Origin: an uncultured Mucispirillum sp.
GTDB lineage: Bacteria > Chrysiogenota > Deferribacteres > Deferribacterales > Mucispirillaceae
Length of the DNA stretch: 64,000 nt
Assembly: GCA_944324465.1 (NCBI GenBank)
Contig: CALUWI010000010.1
Coordinates: forward strand, 1-64,000
Direction of reading: 5' to 3'
Shown here piece by piece: positions 17,782 to 27,066 of the stretch; the stretch's first letter is position 1; each line of letters begins with the position of its first letter. Under the pieces are notes generated by a model that was given only the letters and a program-made list of their open reading frames with translations, ran no database searches and was not told where the DNA came from. The position numbers and the translations under genes were made by a program.

Positions 17782-18496
17782 AATGGAAGATTTATGCCGG
17801 CCTGTTATTATTTATATCTGTAACTTATGGATATTAAAAAATAAAGGCTATGAGTCTAAAGAAGAAGATATAGTCAATGAAATAAATATAATGCTTAGCA
17901 AAATAAAAGAAAAGTGTTCATCAGACCCGCTTTTAAATAAAGAGTTTTTAACTATTGAAAAATCATTAATATTTTTCATAGACTATGTTATTAAAGAAGG
18001 TAATTTTACATTTTCAAAATCCTGGAAAAATTTAAGTAGAAAATACGGCGAACTTTCAGGTGATGATAAATTTTTTGATATATTACAATCTATTCTTTTA
18101 GACCCTACAGCAGAAGAAAGAGTGGAAGTTCTTTATCTTCTTATGGGTTTAGGATTTGACGGCTCATTTAAAGGCAACCCTTCCAATATAGAAAATTTAA
18201 TGAGAACATGTGTTTCAAAAATGCAGCCAAATATTAATGTTAATAAAGAACTTTTAACACCACATAAGCCAGTTATTACTGCATCTAAGAAAAAATACAG
18301 CAAATCAAAAATACTTCTTATATCTTATACAGCTGCAGCTGTAATTTTAATACTTTCATTAGTATATAACTATAATGTTTTCAGCAGAGAAATAAACCCT
18401 GCAAGCAGTGTTATAGAGCATGCTATAAGCAATGCTACACAAAACTTTGAAGTATATAATTTAAATAATCAGGAAAAAGAAAAAGGCAGGGATTAA
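17765..18496 (+). CDS. tssL: T6SS inner-membrane protein TssL (DotU/IcmH-like)
   Basis: The product is about 243 aa. I start it at the ATG at 17765, behind GGGAG, rather than at a TTG 18 nt upstream; it overlaps tssK by 17 nt. The cytoplasmic domain has 'LCRPVIIYICNLWILKNKG' and 'DPTAEERVEVLYLLMGLGFDGSFKG', the DotU-type motif. One membrane helix lies at about residues 179-203, with a ~40-residue tail after it and no peptidoglycan-binding OmpA domain. Confidence 0.92.
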   Translation: MTIQNKMEDLCRPVIIYICNLWILKNKGYESKEEDIVNEINIMLSKIKEKCSSDPLLNKEFLTIEKSLIFFIDYVIKEGNFTFSKSWKNLSRKYGELSGDDKFFDILQSILLDPTAEERVEVLYLLMGLGFDGSFKGNPSNIENLMRTCVSKMQPNINVNKELLTPHKPVITASKKKYSKSKILLISYTAAAVILILSLVYNYNVFSREINPASSVIEHAISNATQNFEVYNLNNQEKEKGRD

Positions 18497-18497
18497 T

Positions 18498-21400
18498 ATG
18501 ATGGATATAATTACAGCCCACCCTTTATTATCTATTGCTGCAGCAGTGATTTTAACAATACTGATATTTATTATTGTGCCAAGGCTTTTTTACAAAATAA
18601 AAAATACAAGAATAAAAGTAAAAGAAACTAAAGAAATAAAAAAAGATTTAATGATATGGAAGCGTATTGCTCATCTTGCCAGAGGCGGCAGTGAAAGCGA
18701 TAATGCTAAAAACTCTATTGTTCAGTCAAATATCCAGATAATAAATGCTGCTTTTGAGAAACTTAAAAATCTTTTAAAATCAGATTTTAAATCAATAGAT
18801 GATGTGCCATGGTATATTGCTCTTGGGGAGCCTTATGCTGGAAAATCTTCTTTAATTGAAAATTCTATGCAGGATATGGTTGCAACTGAGCAGGATGAAT
18901 TAGAAAAAGACGGCTCACAAAAATCAGCACTTTTAAAATTCTGGGTAGGAAGCAGTGCTGTTGTAGCAGATGTAAGCGGCAAAGTATTTTTTGACAGGTG
19001 GCTTGAAGGCAGCGGTGCAGAATGGACCACCATTATAAAAAATATTAGAAAAAAACATAAAAACAATACATTATCGGGCATTATACTTACTATTCCAGCA
19101 GATTCTTTAATTGCTGATGATGAGGCACTGACTAAACGGAAAGCTGTTCTTATGAAAACAGAACTTAATAGAATGGTGAATATGTTTGGTATGCATCTTC
19201 CATGCTATGTAGTCATTACAAAATCAGATATGCTGCCAGGCTTTAGAGAGTATTTTGCAAATATTGATGACAATGTAAGAAAAGCTCCACTTGGCTGGAA
19301 AAGCTCTAAACCTTATTATGAAGACTATGAATTTTCAAGTTTTTGGATAGAGTTTATTAATAATCTGCGTAAAGGAAGAAACAGCCTTTTATTAAACTCC
19401 GATGTATTTTATACAAAATCAGAAAACGGCCGTTTTGATACTGCTTCTAATATATTTTTATTTTCAGAATCAGTTAATGATTTAGCTGGCAATATAGAAA
19501 TATATATGAAAACTATTTTTGGTTCTGCAAAAGTATCTCATTTTCAGCCAAGCCTTGCTTTAGACGGGCTTTATTTTACATCTTCCGGGGACAGCGGCTA
19601 TACTTTAAACAAGTTTTTTGCAAAAATGCAGAATAAAAAAATTGATGATGCTCCTATTGCAGAAGAAGCTGTTAATAAAAAAGGATTTTTTGTTTCAGAT
19701 TTATTTTCAAGAAATATTTTTGTTAATAAAAATGCTGCCTTTTATACATCAAAAGAAGTTATCAGAAGAAATATACCCCATTATTTAGCATTAGGTACTA
19801 TGGGGGCTCTTTCTTTATTATGGATACTTTCAACAATATTTAATGATGATAAAATATCTGAAAAAATAAGTAATAACATATCATTTTACAAGGAAACAGC
19901 AGATATTTTTGCAAATAAATCTATAAATCAGGCTTATTTAATATCACTAGATAAAAACGGCAACCCTGTATATAACGGGGAAGATGGTATGCCTAATGAC
20001 CAGCTTCTATACAGGCAGAGTTATTATATTACAGCATTAAAAGATGTGCAGACGAAATGGAATGCACCTTTTGGATTTTATGCTTCAAGTTTATTAAAAT
20101 ACGGCACTATTAATATGGACTATCATAACAGGCTGTATTTATTTGAACTTATACACAGCAGACTTGTAACATTTCCACTTATTAGAACTATTGAAACATT
20201 AATGATAAATGATAAAGATACACCATTTACTCTTGCTAAGCGTGATGTATTTTTCTCTCTGCTTCATTTTATGGATGAAAATAAACATTATTCTATGGAA
20301 GAAGAAAGGCAGAAAGTGGAAATAATGATAAAATATTTATTTCCAGATATGCATGATGAAATAGTTAAGCTGCTTACTGCAAAAAATTATTATTCAAAAA
20401 GAGATTATCAGGCTGTCAATGAATCAATTATTATTCATAAGTCATATTTTCAAGCAATTCAGTCTGGTATGCAGAGTATGCTTGATGGCTGGAGTAATGG
20501 CAGTATTTATCCAGATTCTGAATATAATACAGAGAGAAACCTTATTTATGCAGTTAATACTGTAGAAAATATGGTAAATAATACTGTAAATTTTAAAGCA
20601 GATGATGACGGATTTTCAAATATTGATATTTTAACAAATTATTCAAGGCTTTGGACACAGATATATAATAATATCGTAAAAAATGTTATGATAATCAATA
20701 ATTCTCTGCAGCAGATAAAAGACAATAATCCTGATGCTTTAAAAGAGCATAGTGATAAAACATTTATTCCAATGCTTGCATTAAGTTATGCTAACCACAT
20801 AAAATTATTTGAAGAAGATTTTTCTGCAATAACAAGATATAATAACAGGACTGATATAGATAAGAAAATAGTTTTAAGAGATTTTGTAGACAGTGTTCAA
20901 ATAAGCACAGTAAAAGAAAATGCTGTTACTAACTTAGAAAATGAATTTAACCGTATGCAGACAGCTGTTACAAAAAATCTTAATAAATTATTTGCAACAG
21001 TTGAAATAGATAAAACAGTTTTAACTCATTATAATCTGCTGCTTGCATTATATAACAGTGCATATAACAGACCTGTTAATAAGATTGATGCAAATATTGA
21101 TATAGCACCAATTATAAGCCAGTATAATAAAAATGTGAAACATAATTATTCACTGCTGACAAAATATGAAGAAGTGCTGCAGGATAATGATGATTTTGCA
21201 AAACTGATACCATTTTTAAAACTTATGCACAGCCATACATATCAGTATAATAATATTGTATTTGTAAAAGATATGGTAAACCATTTTCCAGAAACAGAGC
21301 TTGATTTAATGGTAAAAATTTCATTAAACTATGGGGAAAATATGAGTGTACCTTTTCCTGCTGCTAAGTATATAAAGCTTATGTATAAAACAGAGTATAA

Positions 21401-22763
21401 TACAAAAGCATCTGATGAATATATTAACCCATTTTGGAACAGTATAAATGAAATTTACTTGTCCATACCAAAAGATGATGTAAATTATTTATCTTATTAT
21501 CTATCAAATAATTATGAATATGCAAGGCTTTATAATATGATGAATAACTATACTGCAGCATATATTCGCTACTGGGGTACTTTTGGGGACAGCATTATAC
21601 CAGCAGTATATAACTATGGTGCATTTCATGATTTTATTTCAGGGCTGCAGCCTTATATAGTTAATAATGAAATTTATAATGTTTATCTTACATCTAATAA
21701 GATTATAAATATGCTGCCGGAAAATATTATGCCACAAACTTTAAACAGAGATAAAGTAAATTACAGCAAAGCAATAGAAGTAAAATTAAATGGTATTGAC
21801 CCAGCCTATAATGATATGTGCAATACTCTTATAGCTAACTGGCAGGCACTGCCGCAGGCTGCTGTTAATGCAAATAAAACATTTTCTTCTATGAGCGAAC
21901 AGATAATTAAACAGAAATATCTTGCACTATCTATTGATAATGATAAGTTTGTAAATATTCCATGGTGGAGAAAGCTGTTTGAAAAAGGTGAATATTTAGT
22001 TAAGCATGATGCTGCCTTTGGTGCTGTGAATTTAATTAAACAGTACCAGAACCAGTTCAGCAGATTTCCACTTTATGCAGACGGCAATGCTGCTGACTCT
22101 CTTGAAATGACTGAATTATTTGACTTAAAATATATTTTAAATGATTTTGGCTGGATAGCAGATAATGCTACATCATCAGATGAAATTATTGCAATAAAAG
22201 CACCACTTAAACTTTCAGGGCTTGTAAAAGATGAAGAACAGGTTAAACAGTGGGGAAAAGATATATTATCTATTATTAATTCTCTTACTGCAACACCTAT
22301 ACCACTTGAATGGACTATGTTCGTACCAAATGAAATAAAACAATTAGAAATGGCAAAAAATACAGGTATAAACAGTGCTTTACCGCTTTTTAGATATATA
22401 GAATTTACAGCAGATAATGATACAAAAAAATATAAAAAATTCTATACAGCATCAGATAATGATGCAAAACTGCAGGTAGCAAAAGATAATGCTATAGCTG
22501 GTGATTTTAAATTCCGCTTTTATTCCCATTCTGAAAGTGAACAGCCTCAGTCACAGTGTGCTGTAAATGGAAAATGGTCTATTATTAAGCTGTATTTAGA
22601 TAAAAATACAGTAAAAGAATCTGATACCGTATATTATGTACCTGTTTATGTGCTTGATGAAAGAGGGCTTGTTTATATTTATTATCTTGGTGTTGAGTTT
22701 AATAAACCTGTACCTGATGGGAAAACATGGCCAAATAAATATAACTGGCCTGATTTTTCATAA
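18498..22763 (+). CDS. tssM: T6SS inner-membrane protein TssM (IcmF/VasK)
   Basis: The product is 1421 aa, at the long end for the family. Membrane helices lie at about 9-28 and 428-447. Between them is the GTPase-like domain with Walker A 'GEPYAGKS' (about 110-117) and 'VVITKSDML' near 240. The large C-terminal part is periplasmic and should reach TssJ. The Walker motif is intact, unlike in some TssM proteins. It follows tssL by one nucleotide. Confidence 0.95.
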   Translation: MMDIITAHPLLSIAAAVILTILIFIIVPRLFYKIKNTRIKVKETKEIKKDLMIWKRIAHLARGGSESDNAKNSIVQSNIQIINAAFEKLKNLLKSDFKSIDDVPWYIALGEPYAGKSSLIENSMQDMVATEQDELEKDGSQKSALLKFWVGSSAVVADVSGKVFFDRWLEGSGAEWTTIIKNIRKKHKNNTLSGIILTIPADSLIADDEALTKRKAVLMKTELNRMVNMFGMHLPCYVVITKSDMLPGFREYFANIDDNVRKAPLGWKSSKPYYEDYEFSSFWIEFINNLRKGRNSLLLNSDVFYTKSENGRFDTASNIFLFSESVNDLAGNIEIYMKTIFGSAKVSHFQPSLALDGLYFTSSGDSGYTLNKFFAKMQNKKIDDAPIAEEAVNKKGFFVSDLFSRNIFVNKNAAFYTSKEVIRRNIPHYLALGTMGALSLLWILSTIFNDDKISEKISNNISFYKETADIFANKSINQAYLISLDKNGNPVYNGEDGMPNDQLLYRQSYYITALKDVQTKWNAPFGFYASSLLKYGTINMDYHNRLYLFELIHSRLVTFPLIRTIETLMINDKDTPFTLAKRDVFFSLLHFMDENKHYSMEEERQKVEIMIKYLFPDMHDEIVKLLTAKNYYSKRDYQAVNESIIIHKSYFQAIQSGMQSMLDGWSNGSIYPDSEYNTERNLIYAVNTVENMVNNTVNFKADDDGFSNIDILTNYSRLWTQIYNNIVKNVMIINNSLQQIKDNNPDALKEHSDKTFIPMLALSYANHIKLFEEDFSAITRYNNRTDIDKKIVLRDFVDSVQISTVKENAVTNLENEFNRMQTAVTKNLNKLFATVEIDKTVLTHYNLLLALYNSAYNRPVNKIDANIDIAPIISQYNKNVKHNYSLLTKYEEVLQDNDDFAKLIPFLKLMHSHTYQYNNIVFVKDMVNHFPETELDLMVKISLNYGENMSVPFPAAKYIKLMYKTEYNTKASDEYINPFWNSINEIYLSIPKDDVNYLSYYLSNNYEYARLYNMMNNYTAAYIRYWGTFGDSIIPAVYNYGAFHDFISGLQPYIVNNEIYNVYLTSNKIINMLPENIMPQTLNRDKVNYSKAIEVKLNGIDPAYNDMCNTLIANWQALPQAAVNANKTFSSMSEQIIKQKYLALSIDNDKFVNIPWWRKLFEKGEYLVKHDAAFGAVNLIKQYQNQFSRFPLYADGNAADSLEMTELFDLKYILNDFGWIADNATSSDEIIAIKAPLKLSGLVKDEEQVKQWGKDILSIINSLTATPIPLEWTMFVPNEIKQLEMAKNTGINSALPLFRYIEFTADNDTKKYKKFYTASDNDAKLQVAKDNAIAGDFKFRFYSHSESEQPQSQCAVNGKWSIIKLYLDKNTVKESDTVYYVPVYVLDERGLVYIYYLGVEFNKPVPDGKTWPNKYNWPDFS

Positions 22764-22773
22764 CAAGTGATAT

Positions 22774-23808
22774 ATGAAGAAAATATTTATTTTAATAATG
22801 GCAGGTATATTTTTAATATCCTGCCAGCAAAAAAATAAGAACCAGCTTGATACATATTTCTGGGAAAATATTATTCCTGAAAATGTATTTAAAGGGTTTG
22901 TATCTTCTAATATAAATGTAAATAACAGCAGCTATATTTCTAATGAAGAATTATATTCTAATGTTAGATTTATGAATGACGGAACTTATGATTTGATTAT
23001 GTCGTCTAACTATATGGTAACTCAAATGCATAAGAAAAGTATTATATCTCCAATAGATATTAGTAAACTTAAAAATATTGATAATGTAATTAATTCATAT
23101 CTTGCTCAGCCTTATGAAACAGCCAGCCAGTACAGTATACCATATCTTGCAGGCACAATTGGTATTATTATAAATACTAAATGTGTAAATAAAGATAATT
23201 TTACAAAATGGGATGATTTATGGAATAATTCATATACTGGAAAAATAGCTGTACATAATGATATACGGGATATTTTCAGCATTGCTCTTAAATCTATTGG
23301 TTATTCTGCAAATACAATGGTAGAAGAAGAAATAAAAGAAGCATATAGTAAACTTGTTAAACTTTATCCGAAAATAGAATTTAAACCATATAGTGATATT
23401 ACAGCATCACTTTTAAATAAAACAAACTGCATAGGGATACTTGATAACAGCGATGCATACCTTATAATTAAAGATAATCCTGATTTTAAATTTATATCGC
23501 CTAAAGAAGGCAGTGTGTTATGGATAGACAGCTTTGCGGTGCCTAAAACATCAAATAATGTAAAAAGTGCATATAAATTTATAGACTATATGATTGAGCC
23601 TTATACTGCAGCACAGGTGGCAGAATATACTGGTGCTGTGCCGCTTATAAATTATAATATTCTTAAGCCGTATTTATCATCTGGTATGCAGCAGCAGTAT
23701 GAATTATTTTTCAGTGAAAAAAATATGCAGAAAATGGAACTGCAGCAGGATATAGGTCCAGCTTTCCAGATTTATGTTAACTACTGGAATATGCTTATAA
23801 AAGAATAA
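22774..23808 (+). CDS. PotD-like substrate-binding lipoprotein, orphan
   Basis: The product is 344 aa with a lipoprotein signal (hydrophobic core, LISC, Cys at about residue 17). The body resembles spermidine/putrescine- or iron-type binding proteins: 'IPYLAGTIGIIINTKCV', 'WDDLWNNSYTGKIAVHNDIRD', 'SVLWIDSFAVPKTSNNVKSAYKFIDYMI'. It begins 10 nt after tssM on the same strand, so it probably belongs to the T6SS transcript. No permease or ATPase partner lies nearby, which is unusual for this family. A sensing or cell-envelope role is possible. Confidence 0.72.
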   Translation: MKKIFILIMAGIFLISCQQKNKNQLDTYFWENIIPENVFKGFVSSNINVNNSSYISNEELYSNVRFMNDGTYDLIMSSNYMVTQMHKKSIISPIDISKLKNIDNVINSYLAQPYETASQYSIPYLAGTIGIIINTKCVNKDNFTKWDDLWNNSYTGKIAVHNDIRDIFSIALKSIGYSANTMVEEEIKEAYSKLVKLYPKIEFKPYSDITASLLNKTNCIGILDNSDAYLIIKDNPDFKFISPKEGSVLWIDSFAVPKTSNNVKSAYKFIDYMIEPYTAAQVAEYTGAVPLINYNILKPYLSSGMQQQYELFFSEKNMQKMELQQDIGPAFQIYVNYWNMLIKE

Positions 23809-23826
23809 TATATATAGAATAAATAA

Positions 23827-23852
23827 CCCCATGCAGCAAATGCTGCACAGGG
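23827..23852. terminator. Hairpin between the convergent T6SS operon and unknown gene
   Basis: TGCAGC (23832-23837) pairs with GCTGCA (23842-23847) around AAAT, extended by CCC/GGG after a small internal loop. It lies between two convergent genes, so a bidirectional terminator is likely. There is no strong U tract on either strand. Confidence 0.4.
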
Positions 23853-23897
23853 CTTTAAAGAGTGTAATATGTGAGGAAGTGTAATACAGTTTATTAA

Positions 23898-25472
23898 TTA
23901 TTTTGTAAGTTTTGCAATTTTATTCTGTAATTTTTTACTTTGTACTTGTTTATTTTTCAAAACAGCTATTGCTTTTACAAAAAATTTATCAAATAATTCT
24001 TTTTCCTGTATATCTGAATCAATCATTATATCTTCTTGTTTTTTATTAATAACATCTTCAAGATAAATGATATTATGAAATTCATCCTGTTTTTCAGCCA
24101 GCAGTTCTGTAAAATATAATAACAGTCTTTCATCACTTGTTCTTTCAATAATTGGCAGCACATAGTTATACAAGCAGAAAAACATATATTCTTCTACCAG
24201 CTTGCCTTCTTCTAAATATTTTTCAGCATTTGTTATAAGCCTTTCCAGTTCTGCAGGATTATGATGGTCTATTTCATTATAAATAGATGCAAAAGCATCA
24301 GAATATCCATTTTCTAATTTTTCATAAAGAATATTTATCATTTGAGTAAAGTTTCCTAAATTTTCATAGGCATTGCACAAAATATTATAATATTTATCTA
24401 TAGCATCACTGTTTTTTTCTGCTCTATTTTTTACTGATTTTAAAACCATTTCCATTTCATGTATCATATTAAAATTACGGTATGTTTCTGCCAGTAAAAA
24501 TATATCTTCTAATTTCATATTTTTTTCTATAAATGCTTCTGCCTTTTCTGGATTTCTTTTGCTTAAAATATAGTACTGAGCACATTTTATATATCCTGCA
24601 GAAAGAGCAGTTTTATGCATATATTTTAAAATTTCATTAAATGGCTTATAATCATCTGTTAAAAGCACACCTAATAATGCCATATAGCTGTCTTGATAGG
24701 ATAAGCCGAAACTTTCTCTAAAACTTTTTAAATAATTAAGAATTATTCCAGCTGCCTTATTGTATGTGCTGCTGTTGCCGTATTTTTTTATCTGATATAC
24801 AACATTTTCAAGATATCCAAGTGTATTATGAATATGTTTTGCAAGCTCATTATGATGTATATCAGAAGTTGCCTGCATAACAAATAATGTACGAAGGAAA
24901 TATATATAATGCATAATAATATTAAAAGCATCATCATATTCAAGGTTATCATCAAGCGTAGATATAATGTCTAAAATTTTATCTGCTGTTTTTTCATCAA
25001 TTATACAGCCATTATTATTGTCTATATTTTCTTTGCATATTGGGTAAAGTTCAGTATAAAGCCATCTTTTGAAATATTTTGTTTTAATACATTTTTCTAT
25101 ATTTGGCATATACATTAATGTAAAATATTTAATGTTATCATCACTTTGCATTAATGCTTCAAATGCTTCCTTAAATTCCCTGTCTGCATCATATATTTTT
25201 TCATTAATAATTTTATTCAGCAGGCTGATATCTTCAAATTCATCATTATCATCATCTTCTTCTTCATAATCATCTTGTTCCATATACTTACTGAATGGAA
25301 TTAAAAGCATATCTGATATAGGCTTAAATTCTTCATCGTAAAATTCAATTTCATCAATCTCTGCATAGTTTTTACCAAAATCCACTAATGTGCATTGGAT
25401 AAATTCAGTTTTGTTTTCTTTGTACCTTTCGATACTTTTTGTGTAAATTTCTGTGTTTGTAGTAAGACTCAT
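23898..25472 (-). CDS. Unknown 524-aa helical protein
   Basis: I do not recognise a family. The ATG at 25472 is preceded by AGGAG with 7-8 nt spacing, so an upstream TTG reading is unlikely. No signal peptide or membrane helix is visible. An acidic stretch (about residues 65-80) is followed by a mostly helical protein. Residues about 310-400 show 30-40-residue helix pairs reminiscent of TPR-like repeats ('LAETYRNFNMIHEMEMVL', 'LCNAYENLGNFTQMINILY'). It stands alone between a convergent and a divergent gene. A palindrome shared with the WYL regulator gene lies 46-66 nt upstream, implying common control. Confidence 0.8.
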   Translation of the reverse strand: MSLTTNTEIYTKSIERYKENKTEFIQCTLVDFGKNYAEIDEIEFYDEEFKPISDMLLIPFSKYMEQDDYEEEDDDNDEFEDISLLNKIINEKIYDADREFKEAFEALMQSDDNIKYFTLMYMPNIEKCIKTKYFKRWLYTELYPICKENIDNNNGCIIDEKTADKILDIISTLDDNLEYDDAFNIIMHYIYFLRTLFVMQATSDIHHNELAKHIHNTLGYLENVVYQIKKYGNSSTYNKAAGIILNYLKSFRESFGLSYQDSYMALLGVLLTDDYKPFNEILKYMHKTALSAGYIKCAQYYILSKRNPEKAEAFIEKNMKLEDIFLLAETYRNFNMIHEMEMVLKSVKNRAEKNSDAIDKYYNILCNAYENLGNFTQMINILYEKLENGYSDAFASIYNEIDHHNPAELERLITNAEKYLEEGKLVEEYMFFCLYNYVLPIIERTSDERLLLYFTELLAEKQDEFHNIIYLEDVINKKQEDIMIDSDIQEKELFDKFFVKAIAVLKNKQVQSKKLQNKIAKLTK

Positions 25473-25517
25473 AGCATTTCTCCTGTAATTTATTTGATAT
25501 ATCTTAATAGCACAGGT

Positions 25518-25538
25518 TGGCGACACTGAATGTCGTTT
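25518..25538. promoter_or_regulatory. Operator-like palindrome, copy 1 (unknown gene promoter)
   Basis: TGGCGAC, seven nucleotides, then GTCGTTT. The inner arms GCGAC/GTCGt match copy 2 at 46378-46398, with the same 7-nt spacer. It sits just downstream of a TATAAA-like -10 on the minus strand, a typical repressor position. Confidence 0.55.
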
Positions 25539-25826
25539 TATATAATTTATTTGAAAATATTTTATTTATTTTAAATTTATTTATAATTAACAATAATTTA
25601 TACTATGAAATTATTTTAAAATTTTTTTGTTTTAATTTTTTCTGCATTTATTTTTTTTATTTATTCAGCTGTAACTATATAATAAATAAGGTGTTTTTTG
25701 ATATATTCTGAATCTGTATCTATGATTTAAAAAAATTTTTTGCTGTAATTTTTAAAGTTTAGGTCTAAAATATATAATATTATCAGATATTTATAATGTC
25801 AGGTTGATTTATGGTTTTTTAAAATA
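25539..25826. other. AT-rich intergenic stretch, no gene seen
   Basis: This is almost pure A/T with long T runs. A plus-strand reading frame at 25517-25711 has no ribosome binding site and encodes only Asn/Ile/Phe/Leu-rich sequence, so I take it as chance. Confidence 0.6.
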
Positions 25827-25855
25827 TTGACATATTATATTGATTATAATATAAG
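25827..25855 (+). promoter_or_regulatory. Sigma-70-type promoter of the O-antigen ligase-like gene
   Basis: TTGACA (25827-25832) and TATAAG (25850-25855) are separated by 17 nt, ending 24 nt before the start codon at 25880. Confidence 0.6.
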
Positions 25856-25879
25856 AATATATTAATTTTAAGGTATTAT

Positions 25880-27064
25880 ATGGCTAAAATAACATCAAAT
25901 AAATACTTTCATATTATAACATCATCATTTTTAATAATTTTAAGTTTTTGCTTAAATATTTCTATTTCATTATCTCAAATTGCTCTTGGTGTTCTGCTTT
26001 TATGTCTTATTATTTATATAGTAGATAATAGATATAATATTATTAGGAAAGATATTTATTTTACACTTTTTACTTTTTACTGGCTTTCTGCCATTTTATC
26101 TACCTTTTTAGGCAGTGAATATGCAGCATTAGGTAAAGGACTTACAAGTCCATGGCCTATGCTTATCTTTTTTGCATCTATTTATTTTATTGATAAAAAA
26201 TACCTTCCATATATAGTGCTGGCTTTTGCTGCTGGCTTATTTTTAACCACTTTATCAGGCTACTATTACTATATAAGGTTTGGTGAGATAGATTACAGAT
26301 ATTTTCGCAGCCACAGTTTAGCAGGCGGCTATATGATGACTGCACACCTGCTGTCTATTGGTATTATTTTTCTTGCATCAATTATTTTATCAAAGCTCGA
26401 AAGAAATAAATATATTATTATTTTTTATATTATTGTAATGCTTACATCTTTACATGTATTGCTTATTACTGCAACAAGAATGCCTTTACTTGCTGTAATT
26501 GCTGTTATTTCATTAATGCTTGTAATAAAATTAAGGTGGAAAGGTGTGGCAGCAGCCTTTGTGATATTATTAAGTGCTTTCATTTATGTTATTACAGATG
26601 ATTATATGCTTGCCAGATTTGATGATTTTTTTGCATCATTTTATGAACCATTATCAAGCAACGGCTGGCGGCTTCTTCTTTGGAAAAACGGTATAGAAGT
26701 TTTTAAGGAATATCTGCTTTTTGGTATAGGTGTGAATGCTTATGAATCTTTTATGGTGCAGGTGATGCCTGAAAATAATATTTTTCTTCCTTTAACGCAT
26801 GCTCATAACAGCTTTCTTATGCACTTAATCACTTTTGGTATATTTGGGTTTATTACATTCTGTCTTTTTTATGGCAAAATAGTTTTTGATTTAGTAAAAA
26901 ATATCTTCAAATCATCTTATGCTTTTTGCGGTGCAGCAGTTATGGCAGGCTATTTTATGGAAGCTCTTACAGAATATAATACAGGACTTTCCATGTCATC
27001 AATGCAGGTATTATTTTTAACTGGTATTATGATAGGCATTATGAAAAAGGATAATACTTTATAA
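25880..27064 (+). CDS. O-antigen ligase-family membrane protein
   Basis: The product is 394 aa with about ten to eleven membrane helices. The large loop contains 'RLLLWKNGIEVFKEYLLFGIGVNAY' followed by 'LTHAHNSFLMHLITFGIFG', the Wzy_C/WaaL signature with the conserved His ('HAHN'). Such proteins join polymerised glycan to lipid A-core or polymerise O-units, acting on the periplasmic face. It is alone on its strand, with its stop 2 nt from the convergent kinase gene. I cannot distinguish ligase from polymerase. Confidence 0.82.
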   Translation: MAKITSNKYFHIITSSFLIILSFCLNISISLSQIALGVLLLCLIIYIVDNRYNIIRKDIYFTLFTFYWLSAILSTFLGSEYAALGKGLTSPWPMLIFFASIYFIDKKYLPYIVLAFAAGLFLTTLSGYYYYIRFGEIDYRYFRSHSLAGGYMMTAHLLSIGIIFLASIILSKLERNKYIIIFYIIVMLTSLHVLLITATRMPLLAVIAVISLMLVIKLRWKGVAAAFVILLSAFIYVITDDYMLARFDDFFASFYEPLSSNGWRLLLWKNGIEVFKEYLLFGIGVNAYESFMVQVMPENNIFLPLTHAHNSFLMHLITFGIFGFITFCLFYGKIVFDLVKNIFKSSYAFCGAAVMAGYFMEALTEYNTGLSMSSMQVLFLTGIMIGIMKKDNTL

Positions 27065-27066
27065 CC

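Noticed and set aside
25517-25711. A 64-codon plus-strand reading frame in the AT-rich intergenic region
   Set aside because: No RBS, extreme Asn/Ile/Phe/Leu bias and overlap with the palindrome; consistent with chance in A/T-rich DNA.
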